53,980 nucleotides of DNA from positions 1-53,980 of the forward strand of contig JAAHHJ010000039.1 in assembly GCA_010692425.1 (NCBI GenBank), given 5' to 3'. A model generated the notes under the pieces. It did not search any database. It was not told the DNA's origin and saw only the letters and a program-made list of their open reading frames with translations. A program made the translations under genes and the position numbers. Shown in pieces: positions 1-9,830 of this stretch; positions within the stretch are counted from its first letter, which is position 1, and each line of letters starts with the position of its first letter. This stretch comes from Symploca sp. SIO3C6. Its GTDB lineage: Bacteria; Cyanobacteriota; Cyanobacteriia; Cyanobacteriales; Coleofasciculaceae.

Positions 1-104
1 TTGAACACTGGTGGCACAAAGTCAAAACAGCGATTAGAAAAGAGTTGCCTAAGTATAATTTTGATGTCCACAAAGCGGCGGATGCAGCCTTTCAGTATTT
101 GTAA
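1..104 (+). pseudogene. IS630-like transposase, C-terminal end (cut by window edge)
   Basis: Reading frame 3 is open from the first base to a TAA at 102-104 and gives 33 residues beginning EHWWHKVKTAIRKELP. A Trp/His-rich segment followed by a basic helix and an Asn-Phe-Asp stretch resembles the C-terminus of IS630/Tc1-mariner DDE transposases; the assignment is from memory of the family. The catalytic domain lies outside the window, so it cannot be said whether the gene is intact. An IS-like terminal sequence follows within 30 bases (112-127). The gene converges with the chemoreceptor gene on the other strand. Confidence 0.5.
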
Positions 105-111
105 ACACACC

Positions 112-127
112 AGCGCGCAGCGCTATA
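112..127. repeat. Putative terminal inverted repeat of the left-edge IS630-like element
   Basis: The stretch GCGCGCAGCGCTATA lies 8 bases after the transposase stop codon. It differs at one base from the MITE end GCGCGTAGCGCTATA seen at 17813-17827 (and, inverted, at 12708-12722). The final TA would fit the TA target duplication typical of IS630-family elements. Confidence 0.5.
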
Positions 128-137
128 GTTAAAAATT

Positions 138-180
138 CTCTCCCCATCTCCCCATCTCCCCATCTCCCCATCTCCCCCTC
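138..180. repeat. Octamer tandem array (TCCCCATC)n
   Basis: About five tandem copies of an 8-base unit TCCCCATC lie between the IS end and the chemoreceptor stop codon at 181-183, which abuts the array. The same unit recurs at 12110-12133 (reverse complement) and 23092-23135. It resembles the short tandemly repeated repetitive sequences known from filamentous cyanobacteria. Confidence 0.85.
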
Positions 181-3100
181 TTACCCTTCGACTTTGAAGG
201 CACCGACTGAAGTCTGCAACTGTTGCGCCACCTCTACAGTTTGCTGTAGAGAGATAGCCACTTGATCAGAGGAATCAGAAGTGCGCGCCGAGGCGGCAGC
301 AATCTCCTGCATCAAACTCCTGACTTGTTGAGAAGTTTCTGTTTGAGAGTCTGTTGCCTCTGAGATTGATTGCACTAATTGGTCAATCTGACGAGAGACT
401 TTGAGAATATGACCAAGACTCTGCTTAGTCTGCTCCACCAGGCGCGTTCCCTCAACTACTTGCGTTGTACTATCTTCCATCGCCTCAAGTACTTGAGCAG
501 TTTCTGTTTGAATACTCTCAACAATCTGCTCAATCTCTCTCGTAGCTGAAGCTGATTTTTTGGCAAGTTCACCCACTTCTTCTGCTACGACGGCGAAGCC
601 TTGACCCTCTTCACCAGCACGAGCAGCTTCAATACCAGCATTAATCGCTAACAAGTTAGTTTGGAGAGCAATTTGGTGAATAAGCGCCACTACCTTAGAA
701 ATTTCTTGGGATGACTCACCTAAGCGCTTTACCTTCTTAGCCGTCTCAGCCACCGTTGTCCGCAGACCCATAATATTGTGCACCGTCAGATCCATGGTTT
801 CTTGACCGACTTCGGCAGTTTCGGAAGCGCTACTAGCAACGGATGCGGCTTGAGTTGCACTCTCGGCCACGGCTTGAATTGAAAGGGTCATTTGTTCAAT
901 TGACTCGAGAGTGCGGGTAGTCTCTTGAACCTGTTGCAGAGCTTCGGCAGAAAGTTGGCGAATTGCCCTTTCGTCTTCCTCAACGGCAGTATTAACCTGA
1001 ATCGCCGATTGTTTCACCTGCGTTACAATTTCCCGCAGACTCTCAACAATGGAATTGAAAAAGTCAGCCACAGTGCCAATCTCACCAGAAGTCACCTCCG
1101 CCCGCACCGTGAGGTCTCCTCTGGCTGCACCTTCAACATCATCCAGCAGTGACAAGAGTTTGAGCTGGAGTTCTTCTTTCTGTTGACGCTCCTTTTCAGA
1201 ATTAGCTTCAGCAGTTAAACGTGCTTGTTGTTGCTGTTCGAGGAAATTGGTTTGGTCGAGAGCCGAGCCAATTTGCAGCGCCACCTGCTTAAAGAAACTG
1301 ATTTCTGATTCTTCCCAGCGCCGTGGACTAGAACACTGGTGCGTTATCAATAAGCCGTGTAATTTGCCGTAGGCGATGATTGGTGCGACTAAATTTGCCC
1401 TAACTTTAAAGGGCTCAAGCTGACCTAGGTGACAATCAGTGAGGTTGGCTTTGTAAATGTCCTCACAGGCGTAAGTGCGACCCCGTTTGTATTTTTCAAT
1501 ATAGTTGTCGGCAAAGCAGGGGTCAGCAATTTTTGCGCCCAGGGCTTTGGGCCAACCAGAAGCTACTGATTCAGCGACAACGGTCCCCTGCCAGTTCTCG
1601 TCAAATAGATAGATAATACATCGCTCTGTACTGAGGGTTTCTCGAATACCTACCAGGGCAAGCTGGTAAATATCTTCAGAATTGAGTGCTTCCCTGATAC
1701 CAGAGGTAATATTATTTAGTTGCTGGGCGCGAGAGACTTCAGCTTCTTTCTGGTTAATAAATTGGACGCTGGTTAAAGAAATTCCCACTTGAGAACCCAA
1801 GTCCTTGAGGAAATTAACTTCTGATGGTTGCCACACCCGAGTTCCAGAACATTGATGGGCAATTAGTAAGCCCATTAGCTCCCCTGCAGAGACAACGGGC
1901 GTCACGAGGTTGGCTTTAACTTGCAGTCGGTCTAATAACTGTACGTGCTTCAGAGAATAATTATGTTCCCGGATATCATTGATGGGAACAACCCGCCCTT
2001 TTTTAAATTCTTCGAGCAGTTCCGGACTAATGCAAGGGTCAGAGCTTTGGTCTGCTAGGGCTCGAGACCAACCAGGATCCACTGCCTCAGCGATAACGCT
2101 GCCGCTAAAATCAGACTCAAAGCCATAAACCACTACTCGGTCAGCTTTAAGCAGTTTCTTTGCCCCTTGAACTGCTAGATCTAAGATATAGCTCCGGTCT
2201 TCTTTTTTCGCAGAGGAAGTGGCAATGTCTGCAAATAACTGGGCTTGTTCCAAAGAGGCTTGCTGTTTTTCGAGAAGATTTCCCAGCTGGTCTGCCATCA
2301 GGTTAATATTAGAACCCAAAATAGCTAATTCGTCTTCACCCGCAACCTGCACACGGGTACCGAGATCCCCTTGACCCATTCTATTGACAGCATCATTAGC
2401 CGCCAGCACTGGACGTGTAGCGCGGTTAGCTAGATAAACTGCCAGCAGACTCACTAGCCCTGCTGTCAAAACAGTACCACCCAAGACAGTCTGAAGTAAT
2501 ATGCTCTTAGCCTCAAAGGCAATATCTGTGGGTGCGGCAATGGCAGCTTCCCATTTGAGCTCTGGCAAGCCTTCTTGTACTCTAAAAGGCTCGTAGGCAA
2601 ACAAATCCTTCTCTTTATTGGACTGATTAACAATAATCTTACTATCTGTTTTACCCGTTGCTCGTAGCTTCCCTATTTGTGGATAAATATCCTGAGCTTT
2701 TTGATTCTCTCTATCAGTTTGATTGGCGACAACAATTTGATCACTATCTTGATCAATCAGATAGAATTGGTCTCCATTACTACCGAATTGTGCCAGTAAT
2801 TCACTGATGTATTGGACTGGTACCCGCGCCCGAATAATCGCAAAAGTATTACCAGTATTTTTATCTCTAACAGGTGCAGCAAAGTGAAGGGTTAGCCTGC
2901 CAGGGGTCTTAGAAACAGCCGGTAGGATGGCATTGCCAATCACAGGTTGGTCTTTTTTGAGTACCTCCTTAAAGTACTGTCGAGAACTTTGGTTGGGTAT
3001 GGGGTCTCCTGTGCTTTTGACAATAGTATTACCTTTGAGATCAACTACAGAAATTAGGTCATAGACTTTGCTAGCTTCTTTAAATCGATCCAGTTGGGCA

Positions 3101-3594
3101 ATCTTTTCTGAGATAGGAGTGCTTTCTCTGAGGGCTGGATCTGTCAGTATCGGCAGTTGGGATAAGATCTCAATATCCCCATAACGCTCAACCAAAAAAC
3201 GCTTGACCTTGTCTTCCATGCTGACGACACGAGCAAGTTTATTATTAGTAACCCTCTGGGTGATTACTCCATCAGCCAATTGATAAGCAACTCCTCCAAT
3301 CAACAGCACTGGTAAGGTACTAAAAGTGATTGCCAGAGCTGTGGCTTTTTGCTGTAAGCGCAGCTTCTGCCACCATCCAATGTGCAATGAAGAGTTCTGT
3401 TGAGATGGAGGCATACTCATTTGCTGCATACTAATTTCGTTAACAACAGGTCCCGATACCGTAGTCTCCCTATAGCTTTGAGAATTACTGTGACCGTTTG
3501 AACCATATTGCTGTGTACCATTTAGGGAAGAATGCCCTTGTCCATTAGCCTTTTGGTTGTAAGCTTTTGGATCTGGATCAAACCAAGTTGCCAT
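181..3594 (-). CDS. Methyl-accepting chemotaxis protein (dCache-HAMP-GAF-GAF-MCP signal)
   Basis: Membrane chemoreceptor of 1137 residues that would signal to a CheA/CheW complex. The start at 3594 ([10 protein letters not shown]) has a GAGGA site about 10 bases upstream, which an upstream in-frame ATG at 3615 lacks. Visible order: a Gln/Asn/Ser-rich cytoplasmic tail (1-70), membrane helix (about 85-105), periplasmic double-Cache-like sensor (110-365), second membrane helix (372-395), HAMP (395-445), two GAF domains with similar sequence (about 460-615 and 645-800), and an MCP signalling coiled coil whose hairpin tip reads [20 protein letters not shown]. In cyanobacteria such receptors (PilJ/HmpD type) often sit in che-like operons for phototaxis or hormogonium motility. 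Here no cheA or cheW is adjacent, and IS-like sequence follows the 3' end. Confidence 0.93.
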   Translation of the reverse strand: MATWFDPDPKAYNQKANGQGHSSLNGTQQYGSNGHSNSQSYRETTVSGPVVNEISMQQMSMPPSQQNSSLHIGWWQKLRLQQKATALAITFSTLPVLLIGGVAYQLADGVITQRVTNNKLARVVSMEDKVKRFLVERYGDIEILSQLPILTDPALRESTPISEKIAQLDRFKEASKVYDLISVVDLKGNTIVKSTGDPIPNQSSRQYFKEVLKKDQPVIGNAILPAVSKTPGRLTLHFAAPVRDKNTGNTFAIIRARVPVQYISELLAQFGSNGDQFYLIDQDSDQIVVANQTDRENQKAQDIYPQIGKLRATGKTDSKIIVNQSNKEKDLFAYEPFRVQEGLPELKWEAAIAAPTDIAFEAKSILLQTVLGGTVLTAGLVSLLAVYLANRATRPVLAANDAVNRMGQGDLGTRVQVAGEDELAILGSNINLMADQLGNLLEKQQASLEQAQLFADIATSSAKKEDRSYILDLAVQGAKKLLKADRVVVYGFESDFSGSVIAEAVDPGWSRALADQSSDPCISPELLEEFKKGRVVPINDIREHNYSLKHVQLLDRLQVKANLVTPVVSAGELMGLLIAHQCSGTRVWQPSEVNFLKDLGSQVGISLTSVQFINQKEAEVSRAQQLNNITSGIREALNSEDIYQLALVGIRETLSTERCIIYLFDENWQGTVVAESVASGWPKALGAKIADPCFADNYIEKYKRGRTYACEDIYKANLTDCHLGQLEPFKVRANLVAPIIAYGKLHGLLITHQCSSPRRWEESEISFFKQVALQIGSALDQTNFLEQQQQARLTAEANSEKERQQKEELQLKLLSLLDDVEGAARGDLTVRAEVTSGEIGTVADFFNSIVESLREIVTQVKQSAIQVNTAVEEDERAIRQLSAEALQQVQETTRTLESIEQMTLSIQAVAESATQAASVASSASETAEVGQETMDLTVHNIMGLRTTVAETAKKVKRLGESSQEISKVVALIHQIALQTNLLAINAGIEAARAGEEGQGFAVVAEEVGELAKKSASATREIEQIVESIQTETAQVLEAMEDSTTQVVEGTRLVEQTKQSLGHILKVSRQIDQLVQSISEATDSQTETSQQVRSLMQEIAAASARTSDSSDQVAISLQQTVEVAQQLQTSVGAFKVEG

Positions 3595-4761
3595 AAAACA
3601 ATTTCCTCGAAGCAATAGTAAATTGAAAGAATATCGAAAATTGCAACGCCAGAACCTAAGCGCTGTGCATAACCAACGAAGATGCTAAGAAGGCGCTGTA
3701 GCCTTAAGGTTTTTCCTCCACGAATATTTAGTTGCTTAGTATGCCTCCCACTGGGAAGTATAGTTACCGCTTTAAGTTCGAGTCGGTGATGTTGGCATCT
3801 ATGCAAATGAAGTTCAAAATACATCAACAGAGCGATAGCTTATTCCTACTGCTTAGCAACTTTGGCCCATTAGACACTAAGCCCCGCTTGCAGCGTTAAG
3901 GGTTAGACATTAACTATGAACGCTTCAGAATTCAAGTATCAGCAGGGTGGATTTCTATTACCGAGTGCACCCATATTTTTTAAAGAACTAAGCCTGAGAC
4001 AACTGGTCAAAAGTAGCAGATTAAATATGGCGTAGAGTTCAACAGCCCTGTGGTTTCAAACTTGGTTCACGCAATTTCATATAAACTTGGCAGATGCTGA
4101 TGGTAATTCAGTAAAGTACACCCACTCTAGCTTGTTTATAGATAGATCTTGATTATTGTGAGTAATGCATCCCTAACTATGATATGGCAAGAGTTTGCCT
4201 CTGCGCAACTTTAATCTATCTGGCTTTATGATCACTTTATGATTGTACGAGTTTTTTCTAAAGCATTGGGAACAAGCAAGCTATACTAGCCGTAGCAACA
4301 CTAACAACACCAGACGACCATTATCCCCAAGGGGCAGCGCCTTAGCAAAGTAGCTCTGAAAAAGCCAGCAATTGCCCTGCCAAAGGATGCCCGAAGGACT
4401 GTAGTAGCACTGCCAAGCGATCGCCTCTTGGGCAGAGCAAGTCTAGCTAGTTGATTCTTAACAATATCAAACTTTTGCAATTCCTCGCTAGATAGACAAT
4501 TGCTAGTAGTTTGCTTAAGATTTAATGATGTATTTAACAAACTCATTTTGCTCTGAACTAAAAAGCCTTCTATGGAAGTGAAGGAACTATTAGGGAGATT
4601 TAAGTGCCAAAGTACAAATAACTCTGACCCTGTCGAGCCTAAAGCAGAACTATAACCAGGACAGAGCAATTGCTAGCCCACTACTCCTATTCTCCGAGAA
4701 GCTAGGATTTTCCGGACAGCTTATAGGAAAATGATCATCGGTATTTCGGAGGAGACATACC
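3595..4761. other. Gene-poor stretch, about 1.2 kb
   Basis: No convincing gene is seen. Open frames at 3522-3827 and 4301-4669 (both minus strand) show no recognisable domain and no good ribosome site. A small inverted repeat TCCTA..TAGGATTTT at about 4691-4716 could be a weak terminator reading rightwards. The upstream part should hold the promoter of the chemoreceptor gene. Confidence 0.5.
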
Positions 4762-5196
4762 CTACTCGTTCATTCTAAGTGTGAGTACTTCGACACCGAA
4801 GAGAGTCTCAATCCAAACTCTTGCACCGCATGGCTTAGGCTTGTCACGCCGATAAACTACCCGGCACGGTCCATGGATTTCCACTTCGTGACCGTAAGTA
4901 TTGTTTTGCCCTCGTTTAACGCTAATTACCGGAGCCGGTTTTTCCTGTTTTTGATTTTGGCGAATAGTCTGCTGATTGACATGAATGATCGTCACAGGAG
5001 CAGGTCTTTTCCTGCGCCAACGGGCTTTTGGACCTCTGGTTCCTTCACTTACCTTGGGCATGCCGTCGATGAGAGGAATTATCCAAGACCTGCCAATCTT
5101 AAAGGCTCCTTGAATTCTGCCAGAAGAAAGTAACTGGCATATTCGTCTGGCAGATACCCCCATCAGTTTTGCCGCTTGTGCGCTACCAACAAACAT
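4762..5196 (-). CDS. Excisionase-like helix-turn-helix DNA-binding protein
   Basis: Small basic protein of 144 residues. Residues 1-48 (MFVGSAQAAKLMGVSARRI... GAFKIGRSWIIP) have the pattern of a MerR/excisionase-type HTH: a 'vsArRIcqLlssGRIqGAfKIGrsWiiP' helix-turn-helix plus wing. Residues 50-95 are rich in Arg, Lys, Pro and Gln and look like a flexible basic linker. The C-terminal 45 residues form a compact segment with HGPCRVVYRRD. The family is known in cyanobacteria without an assigned role. Its upstream region (5230-5305) carries a structured dispersed repeat also found at 41701-41776, so the protein may bind that repeat or its own promoter; this is inference. Confidence 0.75.
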   Translation of the reverse strand: MFVGSAQAAKLMGVSARRICQLLSSGRIQGAFKIGRSWIIPLIDGMPKVSEGTRGPKARWRRKRPAPVTIIHVNQQTIRQNQKQEKPAPVISVKRGQNNTYGHEVEIHGPCRVVYRRDKPKPCGARVWIETLFGVEVLTLRMNE

Positions 5197-5229
5197 ATGT
5201 TTTTAAACTATTCTTATAACCGTATAGTT

Positions 5230-5330
5230 TATCGAAATTAACATGGTTCAAATACACCACCGTCACTTGCGGTGCATAAAATTAGTTGGGGTTAAATCCC
5301 CATCCAATTTGTCCGGTGTGTCCCGGCGTC
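5230..5330. repeat. Dispersed structured repeat, copy 1 (two hairpins)
   Basis: The 76 bases 5230-5305 match the reverse complement of 41701-41776 with only about six differences. Both copies contain a hairpin ACCG-TCACTTG-CGGT and a second hairpin with GGGG/CCCC arms around an A/T loop. The tail 5308-5331, with GTCCGGTGTGTCCCGGCGTC, has a third relative at 27096-27120. It lies directly upstream of the HTH gene. Confidence 0.8.
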
Positions 5331-5458
5331 TTTAATTTCTCGTACTGGTAGCGCGCAGTGATCACTCTTCAATCCTAGTTCGCCGCTAAGCAAATTACTC
5401 TCCCTATTTCCCAAACAGTTGCCCCCACTACTGTCAGCATTCCTTTCTTAAGGAGCTA

Positions 5459-6448
5459 TCAGAAAATGAAGAGCTCAGAATTGTTGAGTAAGCTAGCTTG
5501 ATTTCCAGCCACAACTGCTAGCAGGTCATTATCTGCAAAGATATTAACCCCAAGATTACTATCTACAAAACTCAACTCAGCAAAGCTTAAGCCATCACCG
5601 AGCTGGAATTTAGCCTGAGTAACCTGGAAGTTGTTGACTAGATCAAACCCGGCACCCGTTTCTAGAACCACGATCACTGCACCTGTACCCAAAAAGACTG
5701 CATCTAGACCTGTGCCACTATTAATGTAATCATCCCCTCCATTGCCAAAAATGGTGTCTCCACCACCACCGCCAATAATTACATCATTACCAGAAGCCCC
5801 AGCAATGGTGTCACTGCCTCCACCACCAATAAGTGTGTCACTACCGCCATTACCATTGATGGTGTCACTACCAGCGCCACCATTAATCAAATCCCCCTGG
5901 GAAGCACCATTGATTTGGTCATTGCCACCGTTACCAAATAGGACATCATTGCCTCCATTACCATTAATTTGGTCATTGCCACCAAGACCTCGGATCACAT
6001 CATTAGCGCCACTGCCGTTGAGATTATCGCTACCTGCTGTTCCCACTTGAGTAAAGACTAAGTCTAACTCCAGATTGAGATCGATCTGACCTGTACTGCT
6101 TGAAAAGCCATCAACGGCTATTTGATAGGTGGTTCCGGCTGTCGCTGTAAAGCTAACTTCACTTTGAAAACTATTGCTATCGTCATTACTGGCAATCTCA
6201 CTTAAGTTGTTGAGCGCCGAACCTGTGTAGACAGCGAGGCTAGTGTCATAATTACTACCAAAGGTATCAATCGTGACTACACCGCTAGCTGGAGCTCTCC
6301 AAGACCACCAAGCCGAATTGAGAGGTGGAGATATTCCCGCATGGTTAGGCTCTCCAGGCTCTCCTGTAAACCCCACGTTGCTACCAATAGCACTGTCTGA
6401 GGAACCGATTAAGTCAAAACTATCAGCAAAGTTATCATTGAGCTGCAT
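5459..6448 (-). CDS. RTX (hemolysin-type calcium-binding) repeat protein with N-terminal PPC-like domain
   Basis: Probable secreted calcium-binding protein of 329 residues. The start MQLNDNFADSF at 6448 has GAGGA seven bases upstream and is preferred over an ATG 60 bases earlier. Residues 1-125 (NDNFADSFDLIG... SAWWSWRAPASG... YDTSLAVYTG... TTYQIAVDGF) resemble the beta-sandwich domain found with bacterial pre-peptidase C-terminal domains. Residues about 133-230 hold roughly eleven nonapeptide repeats of the GGxGxDxxx type, many with Asn/Ser in place of Asp (GNGGNDVLF). The C-terminus resembles the usual RTX end, suggesting type I export. No transporter gene is adjacent. It lies 124 bases downstream of the HpsE-like glycosyltransferase on the same strand and could be co-transcribed. 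Confidence 0.88.
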   Translation of the reverse strand: MQLNDNFADSFDLIGSSDSAIGSNVGFTGEPGEPNHAGISPPLNSAWWSWRAPASGVVTIDTFGSNYDTSLAVYTGSALNNLSEIASNDDSNSFQSEVSFTATAGTTYQIAVDGFSSSTGQIDLNLELDLVFTQVGTAGSDNLNGSGANDVIRGLGGNDQINGNGGNDVLFGNGGNDQINGASQGDLINGGAGSDTINGNGGSDTLIGGGGSDTIAGASGNDVIIGGGGGDTIFGNGGDDYINSGTGLDAVFLGTGAVIVVLETGAGFDLVNNFQVTQAKFQLGDGLSFAELSFVDSNLGVNIFADNDLLAVVAGNQASLLNNSELFIF

Positions 6449-6572
6449 TTGCTTATCCTCACAAGATTTTATGGTTGAGCTATTGAGATCATTTTTGCTT
6501 GACCACAAAAAAAATGTAACATCTGCAACCTCGTTCTGAAAGCAAATTTTTATTAAGTTTGCGTTTTTTTGG

Positions 6573-7547
6573 TCACTGATAGTAGCCCTTAATCCATAGA
6601 TAAAAAGGACTACTGAGACTACTCAAAAATAGCTCTAATTCACAAGCTGCTACTAAGTCAGTCTTCACTTGTTGGCGGTATTTTAGTAAGTGCAGAGCAA
6701 TTTTACGCAGGTCGTTAATTAAATAAGCTGCGAAGGCTAATGGTCTTTGCCAGGTTTTAAAGCCAAGCATGCGGGTGACATGGCGGCTGAGTCCAATACC
6801 TCGAACTAAGTTGAGGAGATAGTATTTTTCCAGACGCCAATAAGGAATTTTGTGGTCAATTTCCATGGCAGGGTTGTACCAAATTTCCCAACCATCGGCT
6901 TGGATGTAAGAAAGCATCTCCAAATCTTCGCCAGTGACGATGTGATTATGGGTACGCCCTGTCAAAATTTGCTGATTAGGAACACTTTCTAGCCAAGCCT
7001 GTTTACGCACCACCAACCCAGCCGACGGTGGCAGTAATTTGCGGTTAGGTTGATAGTACAGAGGTTGATAACCACGCTCAGTGATTGCTAAAAATGGAGC
7101 AATGCGCTCAAAATTATCTGGGGGCGTAACTTCAAAGAGACCGTGGATTTGACTACCATAGGCACCAGCACAAGGATGTTCCTGAGCAAACACATAGGCG
7201 GCTCTCACCCAATCAGCAGCTGGTAAGTTGTCATCGTCGAGAAAACCAACTAGCTTACCCCTAGCTTCTGTAAAGGCCCGGTGTCTAGCAAATGCTGCTC
7301 CCTGCCTAGGTTCAAAGCAATACCTTAAAGGACATTGCTGTGGCCATGACTTTTGATAAGTTTTAACAAGGTCTGCTGTGTTGTCGGTGCTATTGTTGTC
7401 AACAACAATTACCTCCCAGCTGAATTGTTCTGAGGGGCTGGCAACAAGCATTGCCTGTTGCCAGCAACTTTGTAGTCGCTCTAACACTTCTGGTAGGCGC
7501 TTTTCTCCGTTATAGGTTGGGATGGCGACAGTTAAATCAAAGTTCAT
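6573..7547 (-). CDS. hpsE: Family 2 glycosyltransferase, HpsE-like (hormogonium polysaccharide)
   Basis: GT-A fold glycosyltransferase of 324 residues. It shows the N-terminal TVAIPTYNGEKRLPEVLERL, VVDNNSTDNT, the metal site FLDDDN and the acceptor/base motif GEDLE. Length and sequence agree with HpsE, a cyanobacterial glycosyltransferase needed for the polysaccharide secreted during hormogonium gliding; the assignment is by recognition. The start MNFDLTVAIP at 7547 has AGAGAAGAGA just upstream. Usual hps partners (pseudopilins and others) are not in the window. It is divergent from the GTPase trio that begins at 7627. Confidence 0.8.
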   Translation of the reverse strand: MNFDLTVAIPTYNGEKRLPEVLERLQSCWQQAMLVASPSEQFSWEVIVVDNNSTDNTADLVKTYQKSWPQQCPLRYCFEPRQGAAFARHRAFTEARGKLVGFLDDDNLPAADWVRAAYVFAQEHPCAGAYGSQIHGLFEVTPPDNFERIAPFLAITERGYQPLYYQPNRKLLPPSAGLVVRKQAWLESVPNQQILTGRTHNHIVTGEDLEMLSYIQADGWEIWYNPAMEIDHKIPYWRLEKYYLLNLVRGIGLSRHVTRMLGFKTWQRPLAFAAYLINDLRKIALHLLKYRQQVKTDLVAACELELFLSSLSSPFYLWIKGYYQ

Positions 7548-7626
7548 TCTCTTCTCTGTGCAATGGGCAATCACTTAGAAGTGCTAATCTTAGTGTTCCC
7601 ACTGCTGAAAGCAAAATCCCACGGTC

Positions 7627-9816
7627 ATGAATACTAACAGAACTGTGCGCATTGCCAGTATTATTGAACAGCGACAACCCCTAGCTGAAAAAATTGCAGG
7701 TGTTGAGGCGCTACTATCGTCTCTTTATAAAGCCCTGCGCCAGCTTGAAGAACACCGTAACCAACTGCTAGTGCGCCTAGATGACCAAAATGCCCGTGGG
7801 CGTTTGCAGGAAATCGACTTTTCCACAATTAGCCTCGGTATTACTGCTGAGTTAGAAGCATTAGGTAAACTTAGAGTTCGTTTCTGCCGCGACACTCTCA
7901 ATATTGGAGTCGTCGGTAGGGCAAGACAGGGAAAAAGTCGCTTATTACAGAGTTTAACTGGACTGACAGCTGCGGAAATCCCCGATGGCGATCGGCAGCA
8001 TTGCACTGGTGTTCGTAGTACGATTCACCATAATCAATCTGTCGAAACCTACGGCGAGGTTTGGTTTCACTCAGAGCGCTCATTTTTGGAAGAAGTTATT
8101 GCTCCTTACTACCAGAAGTTACGCTTAGGAACACTACCAATAACTTTGACAGAATTTGCCACCGTACCCCTGCCTCCCTTACCCAGTGAGCTTCCTGGTT
8201 ATGCTGAGCCTGGAGCTATGTATGAGCATCTGAGTAGATATCACGCTCATCTGGAGCAATATCAATCTCTGCTAAAGGAACCCTCACCCCGCCGCATTGC
8301 GAGGGAGCAAATTCGGGAATATGTGGCTCAAGACACCCCTGATGGTCAACGTGTCTTTTTCAATTACCTGGCTGTACAAGAAGTCAAGATTGTCTGTAAA
8401 TTTCCCAACTCTGATATTGGGCAAATTGCCTTAGTTGATATGCCTGGTTTGGGCGATACTGGCTTGGGCGATGAGGAGCGATTAGTAAAAACTCTGGGGC
8501 AAGAGGTTGATGCCGTGCTATTTATCCGGATGCCAAAGTCATCTGGAGATTACTGGGCTGATGTGGATGTCAGGCTCTACGATACGGCCCGTGCAGCACT
8601 AGTGGATTTGCCTATTGAACAATGGTCTTTTATGATACTCAACCGCACTGGTGCTGATTCTAAAAATGGTGATAATACCAACAACTGTCAAGACTTAGGG
8701 CAAACTATTACCACCAAACACATCAGTACAGTTGATTGCATCACAGCTAACTGCGCTTACTCTCAACAAGCACATATGGTGCTTGATACAGTTCTCGACT
8801 ATCTGGCAGCTAAGATTACAACTCTAGATCAACAGTATGCTTGTGCCTGTCAGGAACGTCTGTTGAGGCTTAGTGGTTCAGTCAATGCTGAGTTAGATAA
8901 GGCTCGTCAAGCTTTGGGTATAGTGACACCGGGCGATAACTGGTTTCCTTTGTTTGCCCAGCTATTTGAACAATTATGGGATCAACTCTCTAATGGTTTA
9001 GAAAGTTTGCTAAGAACCCTCAGACAGCAACGTGATACCAGAGATCTTGACTTTAAACAGCAGGTAGATGCAGCTTTAGAAGCTTGCCGCCTCGACCCTA
9101 ACATGCCTTCACTGGAGCAAATTGAAACTAGACGCGATCGCGTTGGCGGTTATCCTAATGCCTACTATCAATATTTAAATGAAATCCGCGCTCACCTGTC
9201 CCAGCACTTTTTGTCTCTTGATGACGGTTTAAAGCTGTCAATTGAGCGGGTAAAATCTCAAGTTACTGAAGTTTTAGTTACACCAGGTTGCATGGGAGAA
9301 TTGACCAAGGTACGTGGGGCAGATTTTATTAGAACCATTGCTCAGCAGTTACCGGAAAACCTGACTAGACTAAAGTTAGGGTTCAAAATCCTCTCGGAAT
9401 TTGACCTTTCCTATCGCGGATTAATCCAACACCGCATTCGTCAACATCTTGATGGTCTTACCCCTGATGAAACTAGTCTTACCCTCTCTAAATCTCCTAA
9501 TGCCCAGGAAGTCTTGGATAATCTTAAGACACTTCATGCTGAAGCAGTTTATGGCTGCGAGGGTGCCTTAGAAGATTTGCTTTACGAACCTTCTCAAGCC
9601 GCATTTGCCATAGTTGAAGAGTTCATTGATCGCGTACTTCGTGCTCAAGGGGTAAAACTAGAGTGGCGCATCTTTTTAGAGGAGGTACGTTCAGAAATTT
9701 GGTCAGCTGAATTTGAGCAACTAGGGGCTCATACGCGCCTACTGCGAGAGTGGCTAAACTCAGTAGAACAGGCAGTAAACGCTAACCAATGGGACTCGAT
9801 GCGCTTCTTGGACTAA
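7627..9816 (+). CDS. Dynamin-like large GTPase (GTPase trio, gene 1)
   Basis: Protein of 729 residues with an N-terminal coiled coil (about 1-75), a P-loop GVVGRARQGKSRLLQSL (about 95-110), switch/G3 DMPGLGDTGLGDEE (about 275-288), a G4-like NRTGAD (about 340) and a long helical C-terminal half (390-729). This layout fits dynamin-superfamily or GTPase-centred conflict proteins, and I do not recognise a named family. The stop codon is 14 bases before the ATG of the second GTPase, so the two are almost certainly co-transcribed and probably form a complex. Membrane binding or nucleotide-dependent oligomerisation is possible but not shown. Confidence 0.8.
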   Translation: MNTNRTVRIASIIEQRQPLAEKIAGVEALLSSLYKALRQLEEHRNQLLVRLDDQNARGRLQEIDFSTISLGITAELEALGKLRVRFCRDTLNIGVVGRARQGKSRLLQSLTGLTAAEIPDGDRQHCTGVRSTIHHNQSVETYGEVWFHSERSFLEEVIAPYYQKLRLGTLPITLTEFATVPLPPLPSELPGYAEPGAMYEHLSRYHAHLEQYQSLLKEPSPRRIAREQIREYVAQDTPDGQRVFFNYLAVQEVKIVCKFPNSDIGQIALVDMPGLGDTGLGDEERLVKTLGQEVDAVLFIRMPKSSGDYWADVDVRLYDTARAALVDLPIEQWSFMILNRTGADSKNGDNTNNCQDLGQTITTKHISTVDCITANCAYSQQAHMVLDTVLDYLAAKITTLDQQYACACQERLLRLSGSVNAELDKARQALGIVTPGDNWFPLFAQLFEQLWDQLSNGLESLLRTLRQQRDTRDLDFKQQVDAALEACRLDPNMPSLEQIETRRDRVGGYPNAYYQYLNEIRAHLSQHFLSLDDGLKLSIERVKSQVTEVLVTPGCMGELTKVRGADFIRTIAQQLPENLTRLKLGFKILSEFDLSYRGLIQHRIRQHLDGLTPDETSLTLSKSPNAQEVLDNLKTLHAEAVYGCEGALEDLLYEPSQAAFAIVEEFIDRVLRAQGVKLEWRIFLEEVRSEIWSAEFEQLGAHTRLLREWLNSVEQAVNANQWDSMRFLD

Positions 9817-9830
9817 GGCAGCAAAGGAAC

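Noticed and set aside
3522-3827. Minus-strand open frame of 101 codons
   Set aside because: It overlaps the start of the chemoreceptor gene in another frame, has no domain and no ribosome site.
4301-4669. Minus-strand open frame of 122 codons
   Set aside because: No recognisable domain and a composition unlike neighbouring genes; kept only as part of the gene-poor stretch.
5742-6050. Plus-strand frame rich in Pro, Leu and Ser
   Set aside because: It is the antisense reading of the RTX glycine-aspartate repeats.
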